Assembly (NCBI GenBank): GCA_029449235.1
Contig: JANATG010000001.1
Location: forward strand, 1,550,001-1,614,000
Direction: 5' to 3'
Source: Linnemannia schmuckeri
Lineage: Eukaryota; Mortierellomycota; Mortierellomycetes; Mortierellales; Mortierellaceae
Length of the DNA stretch: 64,000 nucleotides
Below the pieces are notes generated by a model. The model saw only the letters and a list, made by a program, of their open reading frames with translations, was not told the DNA's origin and searched no databases. The position numbers and the translations under genes were made by a program. Shown here piece after piece: positions 47,537 through 60,500 of the stretch. Position 1 is the stretch's first letter. Each line of letters starts with the position of its first letter.

Positions 47537-48280
47537 TAATTGTAGTAGCTGTTGCTGCTGGTATTGTTGTTGATAATGCTGCTGCTGTTGTTGTTGATGC
47601 GGTTGGCTTGTGGGTTTAACCGAAGAGTGGTGGTGCAGCTGCTGATGAGCGTGTGGCTGCATCTGAACTTGAACCTGTTGCCCTGGATGGGAGGTCACCA
47701 CAATGGGTCCTGAAAGCTGCTGGCGCTGTTGTACCTGCTGGACAGGCTGTTGTGCTTGCTGCTGGGTCTTGAGATGGTGTTGGAGCTGCTGCTGGGTCGG
47801 CCGCATGTATATCGGCTGAACCATGGATTGTGATTGGGACTGAGGCTGTTGTTTGTAGGAGTGCGAGTGCGAGAGGTGCTGAATATTGGACGGCTGCTGC
47901 TGTAATTGTTGTTGGAGCTGTTGCTGTCCATGTTGGTGTTGTTGATGCATCATATGTGGAAGGTGAGGTTGCGTTTGCCCTTGAGTCTGGACGGGCATAT
48001 ACTGTTGCTGCTGTTGTTGTTGTTGATAGTGCTGGTTGTGAGGCGCAACGGGGGTCGTTGAGACAGAGTGGTATTGTCCTGAACTGTAGCTAACGTTTGC
48101 ATGGGTGCCTGGGTCGCCGGTTGGGAGATGACTTAATGAGTTGTAAGTAGATCCGTTCGATCCCATCGGATCCATAGTCAAGGGCGATATGACGTTGATG
48201 GCCATCGATGTCCTGCCACTGGAGTATTGCATGGGCGGCATGGCCGTCTGGTAATATGTTACAGGAGCGTGAGTATCCAT
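46645..48280 (-). CDS. Clg1/Pho80-type cyclin with long polyglutamine region
   Basis: Two exons, 48280-47144 and 46998-46645, joined in phase 0, 496 residues. Residues ~80-305 are dominated by Gln, with interspersed His, Leu and Ser and an almost pure Gln stretch of about 25 encoded by mixed CAA/CAG near 47455-47535. The C-terminal third is a cyclin box: LAEFASVMVYTLW, VILLSLKYIQKLL, VSLMLANKFLDDNTFTNKTW, then VKEINVMEMEFLNQVQFSLY. This set is typical of fungal PHO85-type cyclins, with Clg1 the closest in layout (disordered N-terminus plus one box). The partner kinase and the process controlled are inferred from the family only. The polyQ spacer suggests a regulatory, possibly length-variable segment. 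Confidence 0.85.
47440..47600. repeat. CAG/CAA (polyglutamine) repeat in cyclin gene
   Basis: Tandem mixed CAA/CAG codons on the minus strand, with interrupting His and Leu codons; mixed codons usually slow repeat slippage. Confidence 0.85.
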
Positions 48281-48778
48281 GTTATGAAGATATTAAGAGG
48301 AGGAAGGAGTAGAGGATGAGTGGAGAAGGAGAGTTAGAGAAATAAAGAGATGATGATGCTGAGCGAGAAAGGAAAGAATGAAAGAGTGATAGACCGAAAG
48401 AAAGTAAGGGAAGAGCAGATCGTTGCTTGGTTGATCTTTTTTCTTTTTTTTTGTTTGAAATAAAATAAAATAAAGAGTATCGTCAGCCAAGCGCTTTGTT
48501 TTGATCGGAGAAAGGGATGTGGCGAAAAAGTGGAGGGAAGGAGCGAGGGAGGGAGAGAGAGGAGGCGAAAAGGAAAAAAAAAAAAAAAAATGAAAAAAAG
48601 AAAAGGGAAAAGACGCCGAAAGAGCGAGCAAGGTCGCTCTTGGCTTTCGTCCTTGGACTAACAATCTAGAAGAGACAGGCTGTTTGTTGTTTGCGTTTGC
48701 ATCAGGTAATTGGTCATCCGCGCATTTTAAAAGGAACAGCGCCACGGAAGAGAAAGTAGCTTAGCCACGGCCTCACTG

Positions 48779-48846
48779 CCTGACTGACTGACTGACTGAC
48801 TGACTGACTGACTGACTGACTGACTGACTGACTGACTGACTGACTG
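48779..48846. repeat. (GACT)n tetranucleotide microsatellite
   Basis: About 17 perfect tandem copies, 500 bp upstream of the cyclin start. Confidence 0.95.
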
Positions 48847-51558
48847 GCTGACGACAGCAAACACAGCGAATAACAGCAACAACCTACGAACGACATACGC
48901 AACACTACAAAAAATGACCATATCATCCCTATCACTTCCTCAAAGCCAACATGGTTCCTTTACTGTCAATAGTAAAAAATTGCATTCTCTCCCTCAAGCT
49001 TAACTGTCTGCTCAGACAAGACTGGGCCCATTTCTCTTTACGAAATAAAAGAGCGCGGGGTTGCTACAGCAGACTACAGTAGTGTGGTGGAAGTCTTCTA
49101 GGTCTACTAGCACTAGAATCATGTCCAAAATGTCATTTCGCATCGATCGCACAAGGTTTATTTCCTCAATCGACTGGCCAGTAGTCAGTCCAAAAATAAC
49201 CCAGGACTAGGCCCTTACTATCATTTCTCGACTTCAACCTTGCCCATCCGCCTGTCAACAATAACAACAACAACAACAGCAAACACCACCAAGCCCATAA
49301 AAACACACACATCGCCATCGCCCATCCACCAAGAACGTCAGTCCATCTATGACGCAGCCCAAAACTCTCTTTTTTTCAACCTTCTGTCATTCTACATCCT
49401 TCCATGGACTAGCTAGAACCAAACTGAACCGTGGGTCATTCATTCATCTTTCAACTCCTCCCTTTGCATGCTGACGTTGAAAGAACATTCCTCTCCCCCA
49501 CTTGACACGTCCTCCACTTGACACGTCCGAACCTATTGCGGTTTTGAGACAAATGATTGCCTCTGTCTTTTGTACCTGATATCAGTAGGATCAGTAGCCA
49601 GTCAAATCGCATCGTAGCATTTCATAACTAATGGCTTACTGCAGCGCCAACAAGTGACCTCACACAACCCGAATGTCGGCATGTATTCTCACACTCGTAG
49701 CGCTGCTGCTTCTGGAAATGCGCAACTCTCGCGTCAACCTACGATAAGCGTTAAAATCAACTTCATACCTCCCAACATACGCCTGGGACCTATTCGGAGT
49801 TGAGTGCTGGAAAGGAAAAAAAAAAGTTTTCTGTCGTTATCGTTATGCCGACAAACGGTCTTGCTCTTTGGTTCTTTGTCTTTTTGTTTGTTTGTTTGTT
49901 TCTTTTTCCCTTTTTTTGACCCGCTTGTCGTTTAGTAAGGGGCGGGGACCCTGGACAAAATGGCTGGAAGATGACCCGCGGATTTGCAGGACGAAACCCC
50001 TGATTTTTTTCTTTTGTGGTTGCATGAATTGTGCAACTTCAGAGGCCAAAGAGGGATGATCACCCTATTTTTTTAATGGCCTTTTTTACTCAATATCGTG
50101 CACATGTTCAGAGCAGCAAGGGATAAAAAGAGGATAAAAAGACTGGGCGTTGGGTGATGTTGACCGTTGAAAAAAAAAAAAGGTGATGATCGGTTTACTT
50201 CAGTGGATACACACAGCATGACTGTTGGTAAAGATGGATAGCGCGACAAGAAAAAGGAAAAAAAAAGGTGCATGAGTTGGTGCAGCATGTGTATTGAGGG
50301 ACAATTGAACAATGAAAAGAAAGAACATGTTCAGCAGGAAGGAAGAGCTCGAGAAAAATCAGGAAAACGTACGCAAAAATTAAAAAAAAAAAAAATGAAA
50401 GAGTCGGGAAGAGAACCAACAGAACGCTCTGTCTGCGCTTCTTACGGCATACATACTACTGGGCACATTGGAAGCGACACCAGGCAGCTGTAAGACATGA
50501 TGGAGGACACCCCTGCTTACAAACTGCTAAGGGGTTGCGAGCGGTAATAGCCACTGACGACAATCCTGCCACGTTTCTGACCAGGTGGCGTGTGTCCCAT
50601 AGAGATGGCCAATAATCGAGTTCGAAAGGTGCAAAGAATGGTCGTACCAGTAACGACAGAGGACATGCTGAAGGGAAGGGAAAGGTTGAAAGGGCTCTTC
50701 GCCATGTTACAAAAAATCCTGCAACTCTTGCCATTCTGCGGGCTGGGAACTCAGTTTTGGCGACTGGATTGCAGTGTGGAAATAGAAGCAGGATCCAGCA
50801 ACATTCCTTTGAATTGTAAGACCCAAGCTGTTTTTTTCTTCGTTGTACTGTACTGATTCTGTACGTAGCTTAACCATGCACGTAAAAAAATATTCAGTGA
50901 CATCGGCTCAGTTGAATGAAAGTCCCTTGCCTCTTTTTTTTGGTGGAAAACCTCAGACGGATAGAGTAGAAAATAAAAAAAGACGCGATTTTCATGCATC
51001 GAAGGCCCAGCTGGTTGAACTAAAAAGAGATCGGCGGGTCGCGATGAGTGTTTTCTCTCACCCCTTCTTCTTTTTCGTCCCTCTCCCTGGGCTCTTTTTC
51101 CCAGTCTCTTTTTCCTTCCTTTTGCTTTATCTATCTGTCCTGCCTTTTGATGAATGCGCCACTGTCTATGTCATCGAGGAATGAACGCCCTTTCTTTCTT
51201 TTACAATGCAAAAGAACTTTTCTATTTCTCTTAGTATTTGTCCCGAAGAATGAATCAGCCGTGGTACATGGTAGATGGTATTGGCAGTAAGTACTGGGAA
51301 ACATTTCATGTTTTGTTTGGCATTGCGTCAAAGAAGGATTGGAAGCCCCTTCCACCGGGCGGGATGACCAGGAAGCGCTCGATTATGCTAAAAAGAATGG
51401 AAAAAATAAGAGTCGTTTCCGTTGGGAGGCGGTACAACCGCAACAATGCATGGGTTCACAGGAAGATGTCAGCAAAAGGTTTTTGTTTCCTTTCCTTCTT
51501 CACCTCCTTTACTAATGCCTGTGACCAGGCTCGCTTCAACAGGAGGCATGAACAGCCG

Positions 51559-51559
51559 C

Positions 51560-51658
<99 letters not shown>

Positions 51659-51692
51659 AGAAAGAGAGAGAGAAGAGAGAAAGAGAGAGACG
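51559..51692. repeat. (GA)n microsatellite
   Basis: About 130 bp of GA dinucleotides, imperfect at both ends. Confidence 0.95.
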
Positions 51693-52524
51693 AGGGGGAA
51701 GAACAGGAACACAACAATAGAGAAGGCTGTTTTGAACGAGAAGGGGTTGGAGGGATGGGAAGTTGGTGAGAGGTTGTTGTCCACTCCTTTTTTTCACCAA
51801 AGCATCAACAGCAACTATATCAGTACACAGAGAACGCAACAACGCAAGAAAACACATGGCGTTGCTTGTGTTTGTAAGGGAGATATAACATGGGCGCGAG
51901 AGAGTGAATGAGAATGAATGCGAGCGAGAGAGTGTATACGCGTGGATTCAAGTCAAGACGATGGACAACTGTAGTTTACTTTTTCTTCTTCCCCCCTTTC
52001 TCTCCGTCCCCTTCTCCCTTCTCCTTCTCCCTTTCCCTTTCTCTTCCCTTTCCCTTTTCCCTTCTCACCCACTGACTCCCCCTTTCATTCAAAGCTAAGG
52101 GTATTGGTCCTATGTCTATGTTTTTTTTCTGAACACAAGACGATCTTTTGTGCTGGTTGATAAGAAACTGTTGGTATTCAGTTCAAGCCAAGCCGGCTGA
52201 AATGAATCGAAGCATTGCATTGCGCTGGGAACAATTCAGAAATGGACACCATTGAGAACAAGCAACAGCAACAACAACAACAATAATAACAACAACAATG
52301 CTGCAGCAAACGGTATCGCACAAAAAGAAAGCACCATCGTGCTTTTGCCAGACAACTCAGATAACATGCATACAACCTCAAATAAAAAAGGACAGCGATA
52401 GAACGGATCGTGTCTCGCCTGCTTCTTTTCTTCTTTCCCTTTTCTTCTTTTCCTTTTCTTCATCCTTTCCTTGGCTTCATTCTTCCTTTATATCTTCCTT
52501 GTTCCTTCTGCTGCTCTCTTTTCT

Positions 52525-52641
52525 TTTCCTTTCCTTTCCTTTCCTTTCCTTTCCTTTCCTTTCCTTTCCTTTCCTTTCCTTTCCTTTCCTTTCCTTTCCT
52601 TTCCTTTCCTTTCCTTTCCTTTCCTTTCCTTTCCTTTCCTT
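52525..52641. repeat. (TTTCC)n pentanucleotide microsatellite
   Basis: About 23 perfect tandem copies in the C/T-rich region 400-500 bp before the RAP1 start codon. Confidence 0.95.
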
Positions 52642-53024
52642 CTGCCTTTCTTCATTTCTTCCTTCCTTCTCTCCTTCCTTCCTTCTCTTCCACTTCTTTT
52701 TGCCTTTTATTATTCATTCTCTCTTTCTTCATATCCTCTCTCCATTGATTCCCTCTCCACACTACCCCCGTTCTTTCCTTTTTGCTTGCCCCCCTCTGTC
52801 AAAACCTATTCGAACGTCGTTCCCCTTTCATTTCCTGTTCTCAGACACAGACACAGACACACGCACACACCTGCCCTTTTTTCTCAAATCCTCCTTTTCC
52901 TCACGCCCGCGGACTTTTTTTTTAATTCTCCCGCCTCATTCTCTTCACATTCATTTCCTTCACAAGGTCATCTCTGCTCGTCCATTCGCTTTCTTCGTTG
53001 GCCTCTCCTTAACCGTCTTTGGTT

Positions 53025-54840
53025 ATGCGTGAATACAAGCTTGTTGTTCTTGGCTCCGGAGGTGTCGGCAAATCTGCATTGGTGAGTCCCCTTTGTCTTT
53101 CGCTTTCTATTTCTCTCGCTCACCAGGATCGAACGTTGGACTGCACACGACATTAGAAATAACTGCTATGTTCATGCGCCAATACCTATATACACCCTCA
53201 AGCTACCTGGCACGGTCATTTAAATCTTCAATAGGTTTAAAGGCAGACGCCCACCCTCGCGTTCGTTTTTCATGGTTTCTACAGCGCGATTTTGATGATT
53301 CCTCTGAGTGAATTTGTTGACTTTGAGGCCAAAAAAAAAAAGAAAAAGGCGCACAGGCTGGAAAAAAAATACGAGAAAAAAATGGATTTAGTGAGGAGTA
53401 AACTCAGCTGTAGATGATTCATGCATGCCAGCGCATAGACATTTGAAGGGGTTAGGCTATGGTCGGGACAATACTCGAGATGACCAAAGGAGAAGGGGAA
53501 GCAGCGACGTACAAAGATCGCAAAAAAAGGAAGGGGTGAACCAAAAAAAATATGTGAGCAGTTGTGCCGATGGGAAGGGGATGACGCTCTCTCTCTGAGT
53601 TGAAAGAACGAAAGAAAAGCGTACACACATATGAATACATCACACACATGTCTTCTTAGCAAGCAACGAAAGGAGTCCAGCAAGGATATATCAAATGGCG
53701 ACAATGATGACGATGACGACGATGATGATCATGATGCATACATTCAGTGCGAGGCAAGAAACCAGCAGTTAAGCTCACTCAAAACTAACGTCCTTGTCTT
53801 CTTTTTACTTGACTTCAACCATCTTCAACTACTCTTCATTTATTAGACGGTGCAATTCGTACAATCCGTGTTTGTGGATCGGTACGATCCAACAATCGAA
53901 GATTCTTATCGGAAACAGGTCGAGGTCGATGGCCATCAATGCATGCTTGAGATCCTCGACACCGCCGGGACAGAGCAATTCACAGCTATGCGGGACCTAT
54001 ACATGAAAAACGGGCAAGGATTCATTCTGGTATTCTCGATAATTGCAGAGGCAACGTTCATGGAGCTACAGGGTCTTCGTACACAAATCATGGAAGTCAA
54101 AGAATCGCGAGCGGTAAGGGTCTACTTTTTTTTTCACACGAACATGGACATCCACAACCACAAACACAATAGACAAACTCAAACATAGCGCAGGCACACA
54201 TGTAAATATGTCTTCTCAATATGCCTCCTTTTTTCGTTAATGGCGGTCTCAAGGCGCCCCCCCCCCAACACCATCAACAGCCTCTTTGAAGGTTTGATCC
54301 AGGGATACATATCTTCTTTTTTTTGTCGGCCACGAGGGAAAGGCAGTCGCCTATTGGAAGTTCGTTGGGCCTATATTGTTGCGCATGTTATCGATTGTGC
54401 TCATCTTTTTACGCCCGTAAATCTTTTATTCTCAAAATGATTTACGCCTATCGATCGTCCTGGTCTCTCCTCGCATTTACACACGCCTTTCCCTTGCATG
54501 ACCATTATTGGTAGACGAACGCGCTACTAAACGATCGATTCTTTTTTACTTTTTTCCTACCCCGATGATCCCAACGTTTTTTTTTTTTTTTTTTTTTTTT
54601 GTACAGGTGCCCGTGGTTCTTGTCGGCAACAAGTGCGATCTCATCGAGGACAGGAGGGTATCACGGGACCGTGGCGATGCTCTCTCAACAGAGTGGGGAG
54701 GAACGCCTTTCTACGAGACCTCAGCACGAACACGGATAAACGTCGACGAGGTCTTTTACGATCTTGTCCGTCTGATCAACCGACAAACTCCAGCCAACAC
54801 AGAGAGAGGAGCAAAGAAGAAGCGCTGCAAGATCCTCTAA
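53025..54840 (+). CDS. RSR1: Rap1/Rsr1-type Ras-family small GTPase
   Basis: Membrane-anchored GTPase; fungal members set polarity or bud-site and hyphal direction. Exons 53025-53081, 53847-54113, 54607-54840 give 185 residues, the usual length. P-loop GSGGVGKSAL, effector loop YDPTIEDSYRKQVEVD identical to that of Rap1, switch II DTAGTEQFTAMRDLY with the Thr at position 61 that marks Rap from Ras, base motifs VGNKCDLI and ETSAR. The C-terminus is KKKRCKIL: a basic stretch plus a CAAX box ending in Leu, which predicts geranylgeranylation. Introns of 765 and 493 nt are much longer than the local norm; the second ends in about 24 T before the acceptor. The short C-terminus (no long hypervariable domain as in yeast Rsr1) is closer to animal Rap1. 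Confidence 0.95.
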
Positions 54841-55220
54841 AGCGAGGATTCTTCGACAGCAGTTTCGAAACAGCATCTATTTTTCTTCGTCTTTATTGTA
54901 CATTTCCCATCGTTGCACTGCACTCATACTTTACACAGCTCCATCTCGTTTACTGCATACTTTGGAAAGGTCACAACCCCAGACCTTACCTTGCAACTTG
55001 CACCCCCCCAAAAAAAACAAAAAGGAAAAACATGAAAATAAAAACCATTCAAAAAACAAGAACAACAGGCACATCCTTTAATGTTCTACAATGAATCCGC
55101 GTTCGGTTCCAATTCGTCTTCCTTGTCAGCGCGTTGACACATCTAAACGATACGAAAAATGATAGGATTTACATATGTTAGTTTTCGATTCTTTAAATCG
55201 CCGAGTAAAACCATTGCTTG

Positions 55221-57338
55221 CTAGTGTGACTCAACCATTACTTTTTTGAACTTTTTGTATGGGAACTTTGGAGCAGGCTCGATTTCGTCCCGTGGGAGAA
55301 CCCATTCAAGGTACACCCAGAACAGATAGTCTAGAGCGATCATGATGCAAAACAGTTTGCCGACAAAGACGCCGCATCCATAGTAACTAAAGAGAGGGTA
55401 CCGCGAGAAAATAGGTAGATGAGTACATGAAGTTTACGAGGTTTGTGAGGAGCCCTTCGTGAGAATAGCTGTAGCCTGTAAAAATATTACTCTCCTTTTG
55501 TATTTTACCTGCGGAGTCTTTCGATGAGAGGTGGATCGCGAGTCTGCGAGATCGCATCATACACTTTCTCTGTCCGCTCTGCAACATTGACCCAACTATA
55601 CATCTCCTTAAGCTCGTCGTTAAATTTTGCGGGCTGGACTTCCTTTCTTTGGATCATCTCAATCGATCGGTCTAGTGCCTGGACCAAGTCTAATTACGTT
55701 AAGAAAGTGACAAGAAACAATTAGTCAAATTTCATTAGCCCTGTGTAACGAATGGTCGCTCAGCCCACAATATTATTCTCCTTCTTCTCATTTACAAAAG
55801 AATAAGAACAACCAAAAAACCACGTACCGTCCTCCTCAGGCTTTGAGAAAATGATCATATGTCGAGGCAGTACTTCTGGGACGCCACCAACTTTTGTACT
55901 GACGACCAAGAGCCCTGCGCAGGCTGCCTCTACAATTCCTATGCAAAAGGCTTCTGTCAAACTGGTGTTGAGGAAGATTTGTCCACGAACTAACGTCTAT
56001 GAAGTCAGGAGAGCAAAAAAGTCGAGTTGAATAACACGAGTTTTGTCCGCTTATTGCAAGACATTGGTCCAGCAGATCAAAAAAAAAAAAAAAAAAAAAG
56101 ACCTGCGAGAAAAAAAGCTTACATTTCTGACTTGATGGGCTTTGATAGAACCGAGGAATTCGACTCTGTCGTGCAGTAAGTGCTTCTCCCGCATCTGTTC
56201 CAGATCAATTCTTTTGGGGCCGTCCCCTCCAATGACAAATCGCACTTTGGAGTATTTTCGGCAGATTCGAGGAATCACAGCGACGAGAAGGTCCATTCCT
56301 TTGCGGTATGTCTGGCGCGAGATAACAACTATGGTTGCTATGGTGAAGATATTTGTGTAAAAGTTAGCGTTACAACCATGTTGCGCAGTCTATGATATTG
56401 CAGCCACAGTTAAGGAGATGGCCAAAGTACTTACTGACATTGGGATCCTGCATGCTGGGGTCGGGCTTGAAGCTCGATGCAATTACTGCGTTGGGGATGA
56501 CAGAGACGTTTTGAGGTGTCAAAGCTGCTCGAAGAACTGTATTTTCTTTACTATGATATACGAAAGAAACGCGCGTCAGTCCATATCCTCCAATTGTTAA
56601 GCTCTTTTAAGCGACCATACCACAGTGTACCGTTCTCAAGTTACCTTGTATGAGAGACACAAATAACGTGATCAATGTCCGAGAGAGTGAACTTGAGGAA
56701 CTTGTTCATCACAATACTGCTGGGATCAGAGAATCCAAAGAGCGAATGGTCGGTGAAGCAGGTTTTGAGGCCCATGGTGCGCGCGTGGATGATGGCTTCG
56801 TGGCACATGGAAGAGAAGGCCTGGTGTCCATGAACGATTGATATCCGCTCCCGCAAGACAATCGCTCTGAACACAGGAAAGAATCCGTAGAGTGTTGGAG
56901 GGGTAGCATTCTGGAAGACAACCTGCATAGGTACATGGTAGACTTTGAGTCCGTTGGTCAGACATCGGATCCCGCTTCTGCCACCATAGGCGTGTGTGAT
57001 GATGACGACTTTATGTCCTCGCTGGATCAGACGCTGTGAGATATGGTAAAGGTGCGATTCTACTCCTCCTGCATTCGGATAAAAGAAATCCGACACCATG
57101 CTATCAGAGATATTTGATACCAAGAATTCGCAAATGGTCAATATTTCTGTTTGAAATAACTGAGGTTTGTTCAGCTTTATTTTTTATTTTCACTGCGAAA
57201 CGTTTCTTCCTACCAAATGTTGTAAGGCATCCTGTATTGCTGTTCTACTTGGTGTCCGCCAGTTGACGATGATGAGCGTTGCCTCAGTTCTTGCGATTCC
57301 GTTGTTCCTGGTCCTTGGGATGTTGCTGAACAGAACAT
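55221..57338 (-). CDS. GPI3: PIG-A/GPI3: GlcNAc transferase subunit for GPI anchors
   Basis: Catalytic GT4 subunit of the ER complex that adds GlcNAc from UDP-GlcNAc to phosphatidylinositol, the first step of GPI synthesis. Exons 57338-57214, 57100-56645, 56550-56435, 56337-56123, 55996-55828, 55689-55509, 55386-55221; 475 residues. The family start ICMVSDFFYPN is restored across the first intron (TG|C), which also shows that an ATG at 57141 is intronic. Landmarks: GGVESHLY, HGHQAFSSMCHEAIIHARTM, CFTDHSLFGF, VIPNAV, VVISRQTYRKGMDLL, FVIGGDGPKR, HDRVEFLGSI, and the EX7E region EAFCIGIVEAA with GVPEVLP. A C-terminal membrane segment (FVGKLFCIMIALDYLFWVYL) anchors it. Residues 1-41 are a Ser/Gln-rich extension. 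Divergent from SYF1. Confidence 0.95.
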
Positions 57339-57526
57339 CGCCCAATGGCGGCTCTTCAACTAGTAATGCTGATTGGCTGATTTAAGGGGCACTATTGGTT
57401 TGACTGGGTGAATGACGGAGGCTTAGACCGAGTGCAGGCGAGGAAGATCAGGCGAAAGGGTTGACTCTGGCGGCATTCATACCCCCCTCCAAACCTCACT
57501 TAGACACACAGGAGCGCGTAGACATC
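57339..57526. promoter_or_regulatory. Bidirectional promoter PIG-A / SYF1
   Basis: Only 188 bp separate the two divergent start codons, so both genes must draw on one shared promoter region. No clear TATA box; no known motif that I can name with confidence. Confidence 0.6.
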
Positions 57527-60500
57527 ATGCCAGGAGAGAAGAAAGCCGCCGTCAAACCAACAAAGTCTGCCGCACCACAGGCCACGGAGGTTGTCCTAGA
57601 GGATTCCATTAACATTGTACGTACGACCAAGTTGTGTGTGTTTCTGATGATTGTGGGCTGTTTGAGGAACATCCCACATGGTAACAAGGGAAAGAAGCAA
57701 AAGTCAGAACTAACGCCGCCTTCTTATTTATAAATACTCATAGTCGGACAAGGATGTGGCGTTCGAGGAGGACCTTCTTAGAAACCCTTACTCCCTCCGC
57801 CACTGGCAGCGATATCTGGAACATCATGCGACATCGCCCACTGCACAACAGTTTGTTGTCTACGAGAGAGCGGTCAAGGAACTACCAGGATCATACAAAC
57901 TCTGGAAGGCATATCTGGATCAGAGGAAACTGCATCTCACCAAGCGTAACTTGCCCTACGTGAAGGCTCAGGATGAATGGGAGAGCGTGGATGATTGTTA
58001 TGAGCGTGCCTTGGTGCTCCTCCACAAGGTAACTATCGACGATCGCTTTGTGAATACGCGACCATCAGTTAACGTTATCGAAGGAATACTGACGCTAGTT
58101 CTTCTCGTTCTATACGACGTTGGCTCGGGAATGAATAGATGCCAAGGATCTGGATTGACTATCTTCAGCATCTCATCGCCACTCCCAGAATCACAAAAAC
58201 CAGGAGGGTATTCGACAAGGCACTGAGGGCTCTTCCTATCACTCAACACATTCGCATCTGGCACCTGTATTTGACTTGGGCCAAGAAGATCGGTGGAGAG
58301 ACAGCACTCAAGGTTTACAAGCGCTACTTGAAGGTAAGAGTTTGCAGGACATTATGCCCCATTGTGGCTCATTTTTTTCTACTAGAAATTTCAATCTTCT
58401 CACAATGGCAATGTATTTTATACTCTGACTGCATATAGTTGGAGCCTAATCATGGAGAGGACTATGTCGACTTGCTGGTATCAATGGAGCGCTACGACGA
58501 GGCTGCCTCTCGACTTTGCAAGATGATCAACAACGAGCAGTTCCAGTCTATGCACGGCAAATCACACTACCAGCTTTGGCGTCAGCTGTGCGATATCATT
58601 TGCTCTCACCCTAAGGATGTCAAGTCTATCCCCATCGAGAACATTATTCGCAGCGGTATCAGGAGGTTCACGGATCAAACAGGACGTCTCTGGAACGACC
58701 TCGCAAAGTATTGGATCTTGCTCAACCATTTCGAAAAGGCGCGGGATGTCTACGAGGAGGCGATTACATCCGTCATGACTGTTCGAGATTTCACCCAGGT
58801 TTTCGATACCTACGCCGAGTTTGAGGAGTCTGTGATCAGTGCCAAGATGGAGGCTGCGGAGGCGGCCGAGGCTGAGGGCGAGGAAGGAGTGGATCAGATG
58901 GAACTGGACATGCGTTTGATGAGACTGGAGCGTTTGATGGAGCGTCGTCCCTTCTTGGTCAACGAGGTCTTGTTGAGACAGAACCCTAACAGCGTTCATG
59001 AGTGGCAGAAGCGGGTTGAGCTCTGGGGTGACAATGCACAAAAGGTGGTTGATACATACACACAAGCTGTTACGACGATTCACCCAAAGAAGGCCGATGG
59101 GAAGTTCAACGGACTCTGGATCAACTTTGCCAAATTTTATGAGGATGGTAACGACTTGATCTCGGCAAGGACCATCTTTGAGAAGGCAACCAAGGTCAAC
59201 TACAAGACTGTCAACGACCTGGCTGATGTTTGGTGCGAGTATGCAGAGATGGAGCTCCGCCATGAGTAAGTATTTCTTTTTCAATTTGTATCCTCATGTT
59301 GTTGTCACATTGACGATTGCTCTGCTCCGGAAACTGAGGCCGAACTTTTTACTTAAATTTTTTTTAGGAACTACGATGCAGCACTTCAAGTGATGGGCCG
59401 TGCCACGATACCTTCCAAGCAAAAGAACATTGCGTACCACGACGAGGTATGTATTGCAGCCATCAGGCATTTGAGCCAACAGAAAGTTTTATTGTCGCAC
59501 GTATTCTTAGACTTCGGTGCTAACGATGTGTTTCTCATGGTCATACCATAGACGCTGCCTGTTCAAGTCCGTGTTTACAAATCGTTGCGCTTGTGGTCGT
59601 TCTATGTCGATTTGGAGGAGTCAGTCGGAACAGTGGAGTCGACCAAGGCCGTGTACGACAAAATTCTGGAACTCAAGATCGCCAACCCTCAAATCATTGT
59701 CAACTACGCCAACTTTTTGGAGGAGAACAAGTTCTTCGAGGACAGTTACAAGGTGTACGAACGTGGTATTGACCTTTTTGGCTATCCTATTGCCTTTGAG
59801 CTCTGGAACATTTATCTCTTGAAGTTCATCGAGCGCTACGTAAGTTTTCATGTTGGCCATTACTTTCTCAACGTGTAGTTTTTATGTTGCATCAGCTCAA
59901 GGATGAAATTTAACGTTCCGACATTTTTGCGTTGGCGATGATGATAGGGTGGAACGAAACTCGAGCGTACTAGAGATCTCTTTGAGCAGGCCATCGAGAA
60001 GGTGCCTGCCAAACACGCCAAGCCTCTTTACCTCATGTATGGAAACTTGGAGGAGACTCATGGCTTGGCGCGTCACGCCATGAGTATCTATGACAGAGCG
60101 ACCAAGGTGGTTGCACCGGAGGACCGCGCCGACATGTACCACTTCTATATTGCCAAGGCAGCGACCATGTTTGGTGTTACGTCGACTCGCGAGATCTACG
60201 AGCGCGCTATTGAGGTTCTTCAAGATAAGGATGCGCGTGTCATGTGCATGCGTTACGCGGATATGGAGCGCAAGCTGGGAGAAATCGATCGTGCTAGAGG
60301 CATCTATGCTCACGGCAGTCAGTTCTGCGACCCTAGGGTAAGCGCTTTTCTTTTATACATTTCTCTTTACTGCTCTCATGGCGCTGTTTTTCTAATACCA
60401 ATACCTCATATATTCTGTCTCTTAAAATGATTGTAGATTACACAAGATTACTGGCAAATATGGCACGATTTCGAGGTGCAGCATGGAAACGAGGACACTT

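Larger units (their letters stand above)
48281..53024. other. Long microsatellite-rich spacer cyclin-RAP1
   Basis: 4.7 kb with no supported gene. It contains the cyclin leader (purine-rich on plus strand), the GACT repeat at 48779-48846, the GA repeat at 51559-51692 and the TTTCC repeat at 52525-52641. From about 52000 it is C/T-rich, probably the RAP1 promoter and leader. Open frames inside are made by these repeats. Confidence 0.55.

Noticed and set aside
51238..51857. Overlapping open frames at the GA repeat on both strands
   Set aside because: Arg-Glu or Leu-Ser repeats produced by the microsatellite.
52298..53032. 244-codon plus-strand frame before RAP1
   Set aside because: Its middle is the translated TTTCC repeat and the rest is C/T-rich leader; no protein features.
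57099..57141. PIG-A start at the ATG at 57141
   Set aside because: That stretch reads as the end of an intron; the exon at 57338-57214 joins to give the family sequence ICMVSDFFYPN exactly.
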